Below are positions 11,840 through 20,271 of a stretch of 64,000 nucleotides of DNA, piece by piece. This DNA comes from Lithobates sylvaticus (taxonomy: Eukaryota > Chordata > Amphibia > Anura > Ranidae). Position 1 is the first letter of the stretch. Every line of letters begins with the position of its first letter. The stretch lies in assembly GCA_028564925.1 (NCBI GenBank), contig CM053033.1:80779468-80843467 (forward strand), read 5' to 3'. The notes beneath the pieces were generated by a model, which had not been told where the DNA came from, made no database searches, and saw nothing but the letters and a program-made list of their open reading frames with translations. The translations under genes were made by a program, and so were the position numbers.

Positions 11840-12066
11840 AGCCCCATACACACGGTCGGACTTTTTCATCAATTTGGTCCGATCGGACAAGGTTGTTGAA
11901 AAATCAGACCGTGTGTATGCACCATCGGACAGTGTTCGTCGGTTTGTCCGTCGGACAAAGTCTTATCTCCTGCTGGAATGATTTGCCGTCAACCCGGTCC
12001 GATCACACCAAATCCGAGCGTGTGTACGCTTGTCCGACGGACAAAGTGCTACGCATGCTCAGAAGA
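11840..12066. promoter_or_regulatory. Left subterminal motif array of the Harbinger
   Basis: Within about 225 bp of the left end the motif GGACAAAG or its core TCGGAC recurs in both orientations: GTCCGATCGGAC, CATCGGACAGTG, GTCGGACAAAGT, GACGGACAAAGTGC. The same array is conserved in the 425-bp MITEs while the interior is not. Such subterminal repeats are where transposase or its Myb-like partner would be expected to bind; that role is inferred. Confidence 0.6.
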
Positions 12067-12602
12067 AATTCTGTGACGGAAGCGCTCGGTCAGGTAAAAC
12101 TACCTTTCCTAATCGACACAGCACATTCGTCACGCTGCAATGTTAAAATGTCTTTAATGCAGCGCATTCTCTTTTTCTTTACAATGCAACAAGAATGACA
12201 TCTTTTAGCTGCTCCTATTCACCCGCACTTCTCAAAAACTTACTTCTTTATTACTTTGCAGCATTTATACACTACATGTTTATTTTTACTCTGAACGGAA
12301 AAGAATCTTTGTTATTTTTTTACCATGATTTGTCTTTTTTTTTTTTTTTTTTGGGGAATCCATATTTGAATGTTTTTTTTTTTTTTTTTTTTTTGGAGGG
12401 GGGTTGTGTGTCTCAAATTACCAAAAACACATTATTTACATTTGTATTTCTTGCTTAAATTTACTAGGAGGTTGTTTGTTGTTGTTGCCCCTTGTTAATT
12501 CTACTTTAGGATTAGTGAAATGTACCAGCCTACTCAAAGAAAAACTGTCATTGTAGCAAAGTAAAACACAATAGTCAATGATTATTTCAAATCAAAAAAA
12601 CC

Positions 12603-12608
12603 TTTATT
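12603..12608 (-). terminator. Poly(A) signal of the MADF gene
   Basis: AATAAA on the minus strand, about 410 bases downstream of the stop codon at 13017. It would give a 3' UTR containing no other obvious signal. Confidence 0.55.
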
Positions 12609-13016
12609 TAGGTCACACCAACAAACCAAAGAGGAACGCAGCCATGGTGAAACTTGGGGAATTTGCAAAGTCTTGGCCCCCCACGGCAACCATCATTGTC
12701 CAAGCGTAGAAAATTGGGGGCCTGAGGAGTACGTATATTAAGGGGAGTGCAATCTGGTCGTGAAGTCCAAAGTATCCGGAACTGCAGCAGATGCCATCTA
12801 GGTCCCCAGGCTCTGGTACTACAAGAGGCTCCATCTTCTCTCACACCAGACTGATTGCAGGTCGTCACTCTCAGGTCTTCCTTCCACGCTTCCTTCCACG
12901 CTGTGGCTGTCGTGCTGGTGGGGTGGCAGAAGGAGGAGGAGGAGGAGGAGGAGGCGGAGCATGGTAACTATGGCAAACATGTGTGAGTGGGGTCATCTCC
13001 CCAGCCCTACCCTTAT

Positions 13017-14061
13017 TTAGGACATGGAGGATGAGCCCCTCACACATGTTGCGTTGCCCACCTCCATACCCATCATTTTTGTGACAACCACCGAGCCAAA
13101 GGTCTCCTCGTCGGCGGGTGTGGCATGTAGGGAGTCTGAAGCCTCTCTGATCATCCGGAGCGCTGACTGTGCCGCATAACCCCCCCTTCTCGCCCTTTTG
13201 TACGGAGGGCGGAGGGGAGGGGTTTGGGTGTCAGTCAGGCTCCGAGGCCTAGCCCCCTCTTGGCTGCCACTACCCAGCTGGTGGCTGCCACTAACCCCTG
13301 CCTCCTCCTGACTGCCACCTTCCACAGCCACCTCCTGGCTGAGGTCTTCCTGTGTAGGAAAAAGGGACATAGTTTCAGTTATTTGTTCATCAAACACACA
13401 CAATTCTCATCTAGTGACTGGTGCAAAATGTTTACAAATAGAAAACCATACAATTCTCAGCCCAGCAGTTTAGATTCTGGCCCCAAATGTCTCCCACACC
13501 ACTGTCTGTTGATATGTCAAACACGTTAGGAACTAAGCAATTGGCGATCCTGAATTAAGTGAACATCATTCATTATTCCCATAAATGGTAACAAAACTAC
13601 TATACCTGGAACAAGCTGGGCTCCTCCACCTCTTCCAGACTGGAAGGCCCAGGTTGCTCCTCGGAAGCCTCATCAGGGGTGGGCTGTGCGCAAGGAAGCG
13701 TGGAAGGAGGAGTTGAGGTTGGCTCCGTGACATCAGCCTGGTCCTTCAGAAAATGGAGACTCTGATAGTACCAGAGCTTGGGGACATAGACCTCATCTGC
13801 TGAAGTTGCAGTTTCCTCAGACTTCACGACCTTCTTCCTCTCCCTGATATACGCACTCCTCAGGCTGCCAATTTTCTTTCTAATATCATCAACAGTTGCC
13901 GTGGGGAACCTTGGCTTGACAAATTCCACAAGTTCCTCCAGGGCTGCGTGCCTCTTTGGTTTGTTGGTGTAATGTGGGTGTATACCCTGCCACAATATGG
14001 GAAAATCCCTGTATTTGGCAATGAAGAGGGGGAGAAAACTCATGTCGTTGAATCCCTTCAT
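13017..14061 (-). CDS. MADF-domain DNA-binding protein of the Harbinger element
   Basis: Two coding exons, 14061-13606 and 13349-13017, joined CAG|gtatag ... cctacacag|GAA in phase 0, give about 262 residues. Residues about 8-105 form a MADF domain, a trihelical DNA-binding fold related to Myb: FLPLFIAKYRDFPILW, then a K/R-rich helix KKIGSLRSAYIRERKKV, then LWYYQSLHFLKD. The rest is acidic and Pro/Ser-rich (DEASEEQPGPSS), with a basic patch PPYKRARRGG that could be a nuclear signal, and a C-terminal segment resembling the partner-binding tails of MADF proteins. The ATG lies just inside the exon after an acceptor (cttgcag). A 5' non-coding exon probably runs from about 14250 to 14197 (donor AACGAAG|gtacaa). 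It shares a promoter with the Myb-like gene. Function in transposition is inferred. No stop or frameshift interrupts it. Confidence 0.85.
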
Positions 14062-14374
14062 ATCAATCTCTGCAAGACACAACAACACACCAAACCCTAT
14101 AAATTATGTCAGGCTAAACTCTCCTAATCTTCTCCATAAAGAAGCCTCAAGTTCAAATCAGTCTAGGCTAGTTATGTACCAACGTTAAATTGTACCTTCG
14201 TTTGTAGCGATCGTCTCGTGTGAGTTTTCTCTCCCCTCGTCTCCCAGATCGTGGCTACGACACAGGCGTGTGACGTTTTATATACACTGCGCATGCTTCA
14301 AACTCCGCCCGCCCCTGACGATCTTTCTCGTCTATTCCCCACCCCTTCTCTTTACGGCGTAGTGGGGAGAGCAC
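14062..14374. promoter_or_regulatory. Shared bidirectional promoter of the MADF and Myb-like genes
   Basis: Only about 310 bp separate the two divergent start codons. For the minus-strand gene there is a TATATAAAA box (plus-strand 14276-14284) and a probable non-coding first exon near 14250-14197. For the plus-strand gene a GC-rich stretch (CCGCCCGCCCCTGACG) and CCCCACCCC lie upstream of the ATG at 14375. The arrangement suggests co-expression of the two DNA-binding proteins. Confidence 0.6.
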
Positions 14375-15730
14375 ATGGCGGGGACACAGCAGGTGCGCCA
14401 CAAATATCCCACCAACGAGGAGGAGGACGAGGAAAGTCCGGAGGCAGAAACGTCCCGATCCCGGAACCTGAAATTCAAGGCCTCCAATATGTCATTTGGA
14501 GAAATGTTGGAGATGGTGGACATATTAAAGAGGAGCGACTATGATGGGAAGTATGGGCCTTACCTCAACCCCAATGTCCGCAAGGCCAAGATCATGTCTA
14601 AAGTTGTGAGAAGGCTGTACAATAATTTTGGGGTACAACGATCCAAGGAGCAACTCAGGAAACGCTGGTCAGACCTGAAACTGAGGGAGGCCGATCAGTA
14701 CAGAAAGATCAAGAGAATTCTTCAAAAAAGTAAGTAGTTGTGTTTTGTGTTTGATTTCTTGCTTGCATACTGCTCCATGTGTTTTGATTTTTACCAAGTT
14801 GTACATTCCAAAATGGCCACTTTCAGGTTCGTCTGTGCATTCGATCGTACTCAGCCTCGATCTTTCTGCCACTGTCATGGTCGTGTGTGTGTGCATTCGA
14901 TCGTACGCAACCTCGATCGTTCGGCCACTTCTAATACGATGTTTGGTGTTTTTTTGGGGAAAGGAAGTTTGGTCTCACTAGAAATGTCATCAAGAATGTA
15001 AAGCCAATTTATTCAATGTAAAGGAGAGGTCACTCAGTAGCTGTTTACCCATCTGGACTCTAGAGCACTAGTGCTGGGACACCCAAACCCCCTTTTTATT
15101 ATGCTTTTCCACACATGTGCTCCAGTGGATACTAGAGGGGGGTCTCCATCACACAAACTTCTACCAAAAAGCTAGTCAGTTTAGCACCTTTACAAAGTGA
15201 CTTCATTCATGTAGTTGACATTTGTAACTGGCCAAACTAAAATAGTGTCCGTCACTTTCAAGCAATGTTTGTCATTTCCTATTTCTGCCCTCAATAGCTT
15301 GTGTTGCTAAATCTTCCTTTTGGACATTCTCATAGGGGAGCGAAAACTTGGGCCGTCTGAGGAAACCCCCAAACCAACACCTACCAAAAAAGGGGAAAGA
15401 GCAGAAGCAGAGGAGGAGGAGGAGGAGGAAGGAGAGATCATCGAACTTGGAGAAATTGTCACCACAACAGGTGAGTGTGGGAGAACACAGCTACTGGTAA
15501 GCTAATCCATGTATGGCTGCCTCATTTCCAACACCCCATTTTTGTTTGTTTGTGGTTTTTTAGGTGACGTGGATGTTGTGGAAGAAAAATCGCACTTTAC
15601 CACAGAGAGTGCCCACGTACTCATCGGAGAGATAATGGTCTGCAATAGAGATCTAGATGACATAAAGCAAAACATCAATGATGTTCAACAAAAATTGAAG
15701 AACATCATTGATATTTTAGGAAAAATATGA
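14375..15730 (+). CDS. Myb/SANT-like DNA-binding protein of the Harbinger element
   Basis: Three exons, 14375-14729, 15336-15470 and 15564-15730, with donors AAAAAA|gtaagt and AACAG|gtgagt and acceptors ctcatag| and ttttttag|, all in phase 1, give about 218 residues. Residues about 38-118 form a Myb/SANT-like trihelix: FGEMLEMVDILKRSDYDGKY, VVRRLYNNFGVQRSKEQLRK, RWSDLKLREADQYRKIK. This is the domain of the second Harbinger protein, which in studied elements helps carry the transposase to the nucleus and to the ends. An acidic run of Glu follows (residues about 140-150), then a C-terminal heptad-like helix, DLDDIKQNINDVQQKLKNII, likely for oligomerisation. The frame is fully open. Start chosen as the first ATG of the exon, three residues before the conserved basic start. 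Confidence 0.88.
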
Positions 15731-15798
15731 AAACGCACCAAGTAATTAACACACATTTGTGCCAGCTTCAGAACACATTTGCAACTTAAAAACTGTCT

Positions 15799-16048
15799 GA
15801 AATTTGGAACATGCACACATTGTGTCCACATGTGCTAGCTCCCACCATGGTGGATGAATGGCAACGTTTTTTTGGGGGTGCAAACACTTTACGAACTACG
15901 AAAGTGGTTGTGGTGAAGGGGTTGCACCCCCAAAAAACGTCCATTCATCCCCATGATGGAAAATGGCACTTTTGAAGCTTCTAGGCATGTGTTTTACCAT
16001 CTAATGACCATTTTCAGTCCCAAATTGTGTGCATGTTCCAAATTTCCA
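15799..16048. repeat. Long imperfect hairpin downstream of the Myb-like gene
   Basis: The sequence 15799-15882 pairs with 15921-16048. The inner arms (GTTTTTTTGGGGGTGCAA and TTGCACCCCCAAAAAACG) are almost perfect and the outer arms share TTTGGAACATGCACACA. It begins 68 bases after the stop codon of the Myb-like gene, so it should lie in its 3' UTR. It may be a small inserted fold-back element or a functional part of the transcript end. Confidence 0.75.
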
Positions 16049-16373
16049 CTTTTCGGGGGTGACCCCCCCATGTGATGAAGGCAAGATCAAACACACTTTG
16101 AACATATAGTCATGTCTGATCTTGTCTTCACTTTACAAAGTTGAACTTTCCAAGTTCCTAGGTTCTGTTTTGCTCCATGCCTGGTTTTACCAATTGCGGA
16201 ATGTTTGTAAACAATGTTGTAAATAACCAAGATGTTGTCAGTTTTGGCGTGAAGATTGTAAACGCACTTGGGAATGTTTTCCTAGTAAACTTTTATTTTT
16301 CTAAATGTGTGGCTTCCTTATTTAAAAAACACAATGCATTATGTATGTAAAATGAAAAGGATATGGGGGGCAA

Positions 16374-16487
16374 TGGGTGTTATTTACTAAAGGCAAATCC
16401 ACTTTGCACTCCAATTTTCTTTCCCGGGGAACTTTTTCAATGCACTTGTAGAGCATAGCGGATTTGACTTATGTAAATGACACCCAC
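16374..16487. mobile_element. Small fold-back MITE inside the Harbinger
   Basis: The ends GGGTGTTATTTACTAAAGGC and, reverse-complemented, GGGTGTCATTTACATAAGTC are inverted repeats of about 35 bp, with AAATCCACTTTGCAC inside. A close relative starts at 27150 (TTTATTTACTAAAGGC). It lies between the Myb-like gene and the transposase, in non-coding DNA. Confidence 0.65.
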
Positions 16488-16785
16488 AGTGCTTTGTACG
16501 AAAAACACGGAGCACAGCATTTTGGAGAATACACACATGTCAGACCTGGTGATGAAAAGGAGTATTTTGGGTGTCAGTTATGCAGTACAAACCTTCTCTA
16601 GACCAAAGATTAGGTAGCAAACACACAACATGAGAATAATCTTTTTGGGAAGAAGAGACTGTTACCTCCTTTTGCCCAGAAAGTGCATTCCCACTGTCGA
16701 AGGCAAAGGGAAAAAATGTCAAAGTAAAATAAGCTAAAAAGAAGACTGAAATGACATGAAATCATAGGTTGGTTAAAATATCAGA

Positions 16786-16791
16786 TTTATT
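16786..16791 (-). terminator. Poly(A) signal of the transposase gene
   Basis: AATAAA on the minus strand 13 bases beyond the stop codon, giving a very short 3' UTR. Confidence 0.65.
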
Positions 16792-16803
16792 AAAAAATGC
16801 CTC

Positions 16804-18962
16804 TCACACATCGTCAGGCAGAGCAATGGCCCCCCTACCCACAAAGTACTGCATATATTGGTCCCGGACCACACGGGCATTTAGAGGGGGCAAGCCTGGA
16901 CGTGCCACTCGAAGGGCTGTGAGTTCGGCATTTGGAGGGCCCTCCACATCTGGGCCAACGGGCACCACATAGTTCCTGTTATGTCTTTTGAGGAAGTTGT
17001 GCAATATGCAACAGGCAAGAACTATGTGGTTCAGTTTGTATTCCGCCAAGTTAAATGCCGTCAGGAACAGGCGGAAGCGGCTGGCCAGGATGCCAAAAGC
17101 GTTCTCCACAACTCTTCTGGCTCTGGACAGCCTGTAGTTGAAGACCCTCTGGTCCGGGGTGAGGGTCCTCATCGGGAACGGCCTCATCACATGGGGAGTC
17201 AACGCAAACGCTTCATCTGCGACAAAGACGAAGGGGAGTCCTTCGGCATTCTCCTCTGGAGGTGGCAAGCACAGACTGCCACTTTGGAGACGCCAGTAGA
17301 ACTCCGTGTGCGTAATGGCCCCACCATCCGATATCCGGCCGTTCATCCCCACGTCCACATACATAAACTCGTATGTTGCCGACACCACCGCCAACATCAC
17401 TACACTATTAAACCCTTTATAATTATAATAGTAGGACCCCGAGTTGGGCGGTGGGACGATGCGGACGTGTTTCCCATCAATTGCCCCTCCGCAGTTAGGA
17501 AAGTCCCAACGGCTGGCAAAGTGGGAGGCCACAGTCTGCCATTCCTGTGGCGTGGAAGGGAACTGTGGAGTGAAACCAGAAAAAAAATTAGTCACTTTGC
17601 ACCTAAACATTGCAAGCAGATTAGACAATCAACATCTTGGAACAAGAGCATTGTCTAAAATTGGAGGCTGGAAAGTATTTGCACAGAAAAGTAGAGGCTC
17701 CCCTTCACAGATTACTCACCCCCCCCATCAATCCCCCCCACTTCTGATGGGCCATTGGCAATAACTAGGGGTTTTGGGGGGGGGGTGGTGGACAGCTAAC
17801 CCTCTGCACTTCATTGATTGGCAAATGGCTCAATAATGTGGGCTAGTTTGGCCAGACCCTCTGTACTTAACACTATTGGCAGGCCACAGGAAAGATCAAA
17901 TAACATTTCACCCCCCCCCCCCCAAAAAAGGCAGGCACAGTGTGACATTATTAAATTACCAAGCAAGCTAATAGGAGGGAAAGAAGACAAAAAAAATAGG
18001 AAATGGAATGTATGGAGGCAGTCCCTTGCACTACATGCTTTGCTGAATTCATCCCTAAAGATGCGCACTATAAAGAGGTAGGTATATAGTGTGTATGGAC
18101 CTTGGTAAAGCCAGCAGATAAAGGATTGGTACCATCTGACAGAGCAGTTGGGGGAGGGGGTTCCTAATGAGTTTGCCCCCCCCCCCACCAAAAGAACAAA
18201 AAAAGGGGGCTCTACATGAAGTAAACCACACAGCAAACATTTGTGCATATTTTAGGGGGTGTTTTGGGGCAAACAATACTATGCAGCAGACAAAAAGACA
18301 TTGCTTAAGTGACTAGGCCATAGGTGTCTATTGGGGCAGAAGAGCATGCTGGTGAGGTAAGTGAAGGGAAAAATGCATGAAGGAGAAAAGGGGCACAGCA
18401 TATTAGAACATATTGCAATCATGGTAATTAGGGAAGGAGGTCAAAAATACAAGTCATTAGCAAACAGAGCATACATAGAAGGGAATAGTAAAGTAGAAAT
18501 GTTACCTTAATATAGTCCTCCTGCAGGACCTGAATGATGGCAGAACAGGTCTCTGGAATAATGATTCCCAGGGCCTGGGGGAGAGATACCTGAAGAGAAC
18601 TTCAAATCCTGAAGACTTCTCCCTGTCGCCAAGTACCTCAACGTGGCAACAAGCCTCTGCTCCGGAGTAATGGCTTGTCTCATGCAGGTATCCTGCCGGC
18701 TGATAAAGGGGGTCAGCAAAGCCAAAAGACGGTGAAAATCGGGGTCCGTCATCCTGAGAAAGTTCCTGAAATCATCAGGATTATTCTCCCGGATCTCACG
18801 AAGCAAAGGCATGTGCGAGAACTGGTCACGCTGAAGCAACCAATTCTTGGTCCACATACTCCTCGTCACTCTGTTCATGGACGGGTCTTGGGTCAAAGCT
18901 AAAAGCCCGACACAAATTCCGCGTACAGCACGAACTCGGCGACGAGTACGCACGGGAAACAT
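16804..18962 (-). CDS. PIF/Harbinger DDE transposase (one frameshift)
   Basis: Two exons, 18962-18506 (donor ATTAAG|gtaac) and 17562-16804 (acceptor tttcactccacag|TTC), encode about 404 residues. Exon 1 holds the N-terminal helical region (NNPDDFRNFLRMTDPDFHRL, then ITPEQRLVATLRYLATGRS). Exon 2 holds the DDE nuclease: first Asp in GGAIDGKHVRI, second in the ISDGG segment after YVDVGMNGR, and Glu in RRVVENAFGILASRFR, followed by the family's HNFLKRHNRNYV. The enzyme cuts and rejoins the element at TWA sites. Exon 1 is 457 nt where 456 is expected: a run of five G (18577-18581, five C in the sense strand) has one base too many. With four, the family's ISPQALGIIIPETCSAI would be read through. 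So this copy's transposase is probably dead or a sequencing error is present. Intron phase and splice sites are otherwise perfect. Confidence 0.9.
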
Positions 18963-19329
18963 CGCTCAGAAGGTCACAAAAGGTCGGCTGGTCAGAACGG
19001 ACAAACAGAAAGCACCGATAAACAGCAAGGCCTGAAAGAACGAAGTGAATACCAGCAACGAGCAGACAATAAGCAGTGCAAATCAAAGCGTCCTATATCA
19101 AGATATAGGCCGCAATGACCAACAAATGCGAACTGACTACACGCACTAATAAACAGATACGCACGACAAGCACAAACTGAAGAGCAGTAACGATCTGAGT
19201 CAGAAATCTGAGAAGCGCGAATCTTAAGTCACCAAACTTCCACTAACTCTCGATAAACACGGGATCAGCAGAAGGAGCCCAACGGGTGCCTGACGTGGTG
19301 CTGAACTTCCCTTTTCTAATCTCGTGGAC

Positions 19330-19476
19330 GACGACTTACGTCACGACGTTCTTCCGGACCGGATATTCCGACAACGTAGTCCGACCGTGTGTACGCAACG
19401 CCAACATCGGACAAAGTACGTCGGACAAAGTCCGACTGACCTGGTCCGCGGATTGTCCGAGCGTGTGTATGGGGCT
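19330..19476. promoter_or_regulatory. Right subterminal motif array of the Harbinger
   Basis: Carries TCCGACAACGTAGTCCGACC, CATCGGACAAAGTACG and GTCGGACAAAGTCCGAC in about 145 bp, in the orientation mirrored with respect to the left end. The 425-bp MITEs keep this block, which supports a role in recognition. Confidence 0.6.
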
Positions 19477-19772
19477 TAACCTGCATTACCCCAACCTGCC
19501 CGTGCCACCCCCACCTGCCCTGTGCTACCCCCAACCTGCCCTGTACCACCCCCAACCTACCCCATACCACCCCCAACCTGCCACTATACAACTCTATACT
19601 ATCCTAACCTGTCACTATACCACCCTATACTATAATTTACAGGGGCTGGTTTTGGGTGCGCCCCATGACCGTGCGCTGCCTGCAGGGTGAGGGCAGCCTA
19701 GGCAAGAGGGGGGTGACACCATGTTTTACCGCACCAGGTGACACCAACCCTAGTGACGCCACTGGGTGGAAG

Positions 19773-20271
19773 GTGACCACTTTCCAATGCTATATTAAAT
19801 ACCTCTAATAATTCTGGCAATAACTGAGTTCTATAAACTTTGTAGACTTCCCCCAGTAACCCATCTGCCCCTGGGGCTTTATTATTAGTCAAAATATCTG
19901 AAGCAGTTAAAAGTTCCTCTAATGTCAATGGTCGATCCAACATCTTCCTTTCTTCTACTGATAATTCTGTTCATTTAATAGATTTAAGAAAGAGTTGCAG
20001 TTGATCTTCCTTATAGGATACTTTACAACTAAGGATACCTTACGACTATACAATTTCTTATAAAAAAATCAACAAATACTGATGAGATCTCCAAGGTAGT
20101 TTGTGTTGTTTCAGTTGGAGAGATTTGTAATTCTACTACCTGTCATTCGCTATTGTTTCCAAAAGATAACCCGTATTTTCTCCATCCTCAAAATAAGGTT
20201 GCTGAAGAAAAAAAAGTTTCTGCTTTTTTTATGAGAAATATCAGCATATATCTGTTGTTTTTCTATCCACT
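19773..20271 (-). pseudogene. L1-A ORF2 remnant: start of reverse transcriptase
   Basis: The minus strand encodes LTLEELLTASDILTNNKAPG followed by ADGLLGEVYKVY and LLPELLEVFNIALESGHLPP, the conserved N-terminal RT block of L1 ORF2 (E-E-L, K-A/S-P-G-x-D-G, E-x-Y-K). It is directly contiguous in sense with the piece ending at 10535: the intervening 9.2 kb is the hAT insertion. Confidence 0.82.

Larger units (their letters stand above)
11840..19476. mobile_element. Three-gene PIF/Harbinger DNA transposon, 7.6 kb
   Basis: The element starts AGCCCCATACACACGGTCGG and ends GTGTGTATGGGGCT, with TAA duplicated at 11837-11839 and 19477-19479. Joining the flanks recreates CCCTAACCTGCATTACCCC, which occurs uninterrupted in the same minisatellite near 11711-11730, so the empty site is visible. 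It carries three spliced genes: a MADF-domain gene (minus, 14061-13017), a Myb/SANT-like gene (plus, 14375-15730) and a DDE transposase (minus, 18962-16804). TWA duplication and the transposase family fix it as PIF/Harbinger. Classical elements of this group carry two genes, the transposase and a Myb-like partner; the MADF gene is an addition. One frameshift in the transposase is the only obvious defect. Its youth is supported by clean ends and near-identical MITE relatives. Confidence 0.94.
10536..19764. mobile_element. hAT element carrying a minisatellite and a Harbinger transposon
   Basis: The ends CAGAGGCGT and ACGCCACTG form a hAT-type inverted repeat. The 8-bp target duplication GGTGGAAG is perfect on both sides (10528-10535, 19765-19772). 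Both ends also share GGTGACACC motifs. Without the Harbinger (11840-19476) and one TAA copy, the element is about 1.6 kb and consists mainly of a C-rich minisatellite. It has no transposase and is non-autonomous. It split the ORF2 of L1-A. Confidence 0.9.

Noticed and set aside
10870-12198. 442-codon plus-strand open frame rich in Cys and Pro
   Set aside because: It is read through the C-rich minisatellite and then into the Harbinger end; other frames and the opposite strand are equally open. No domain, no splice context.
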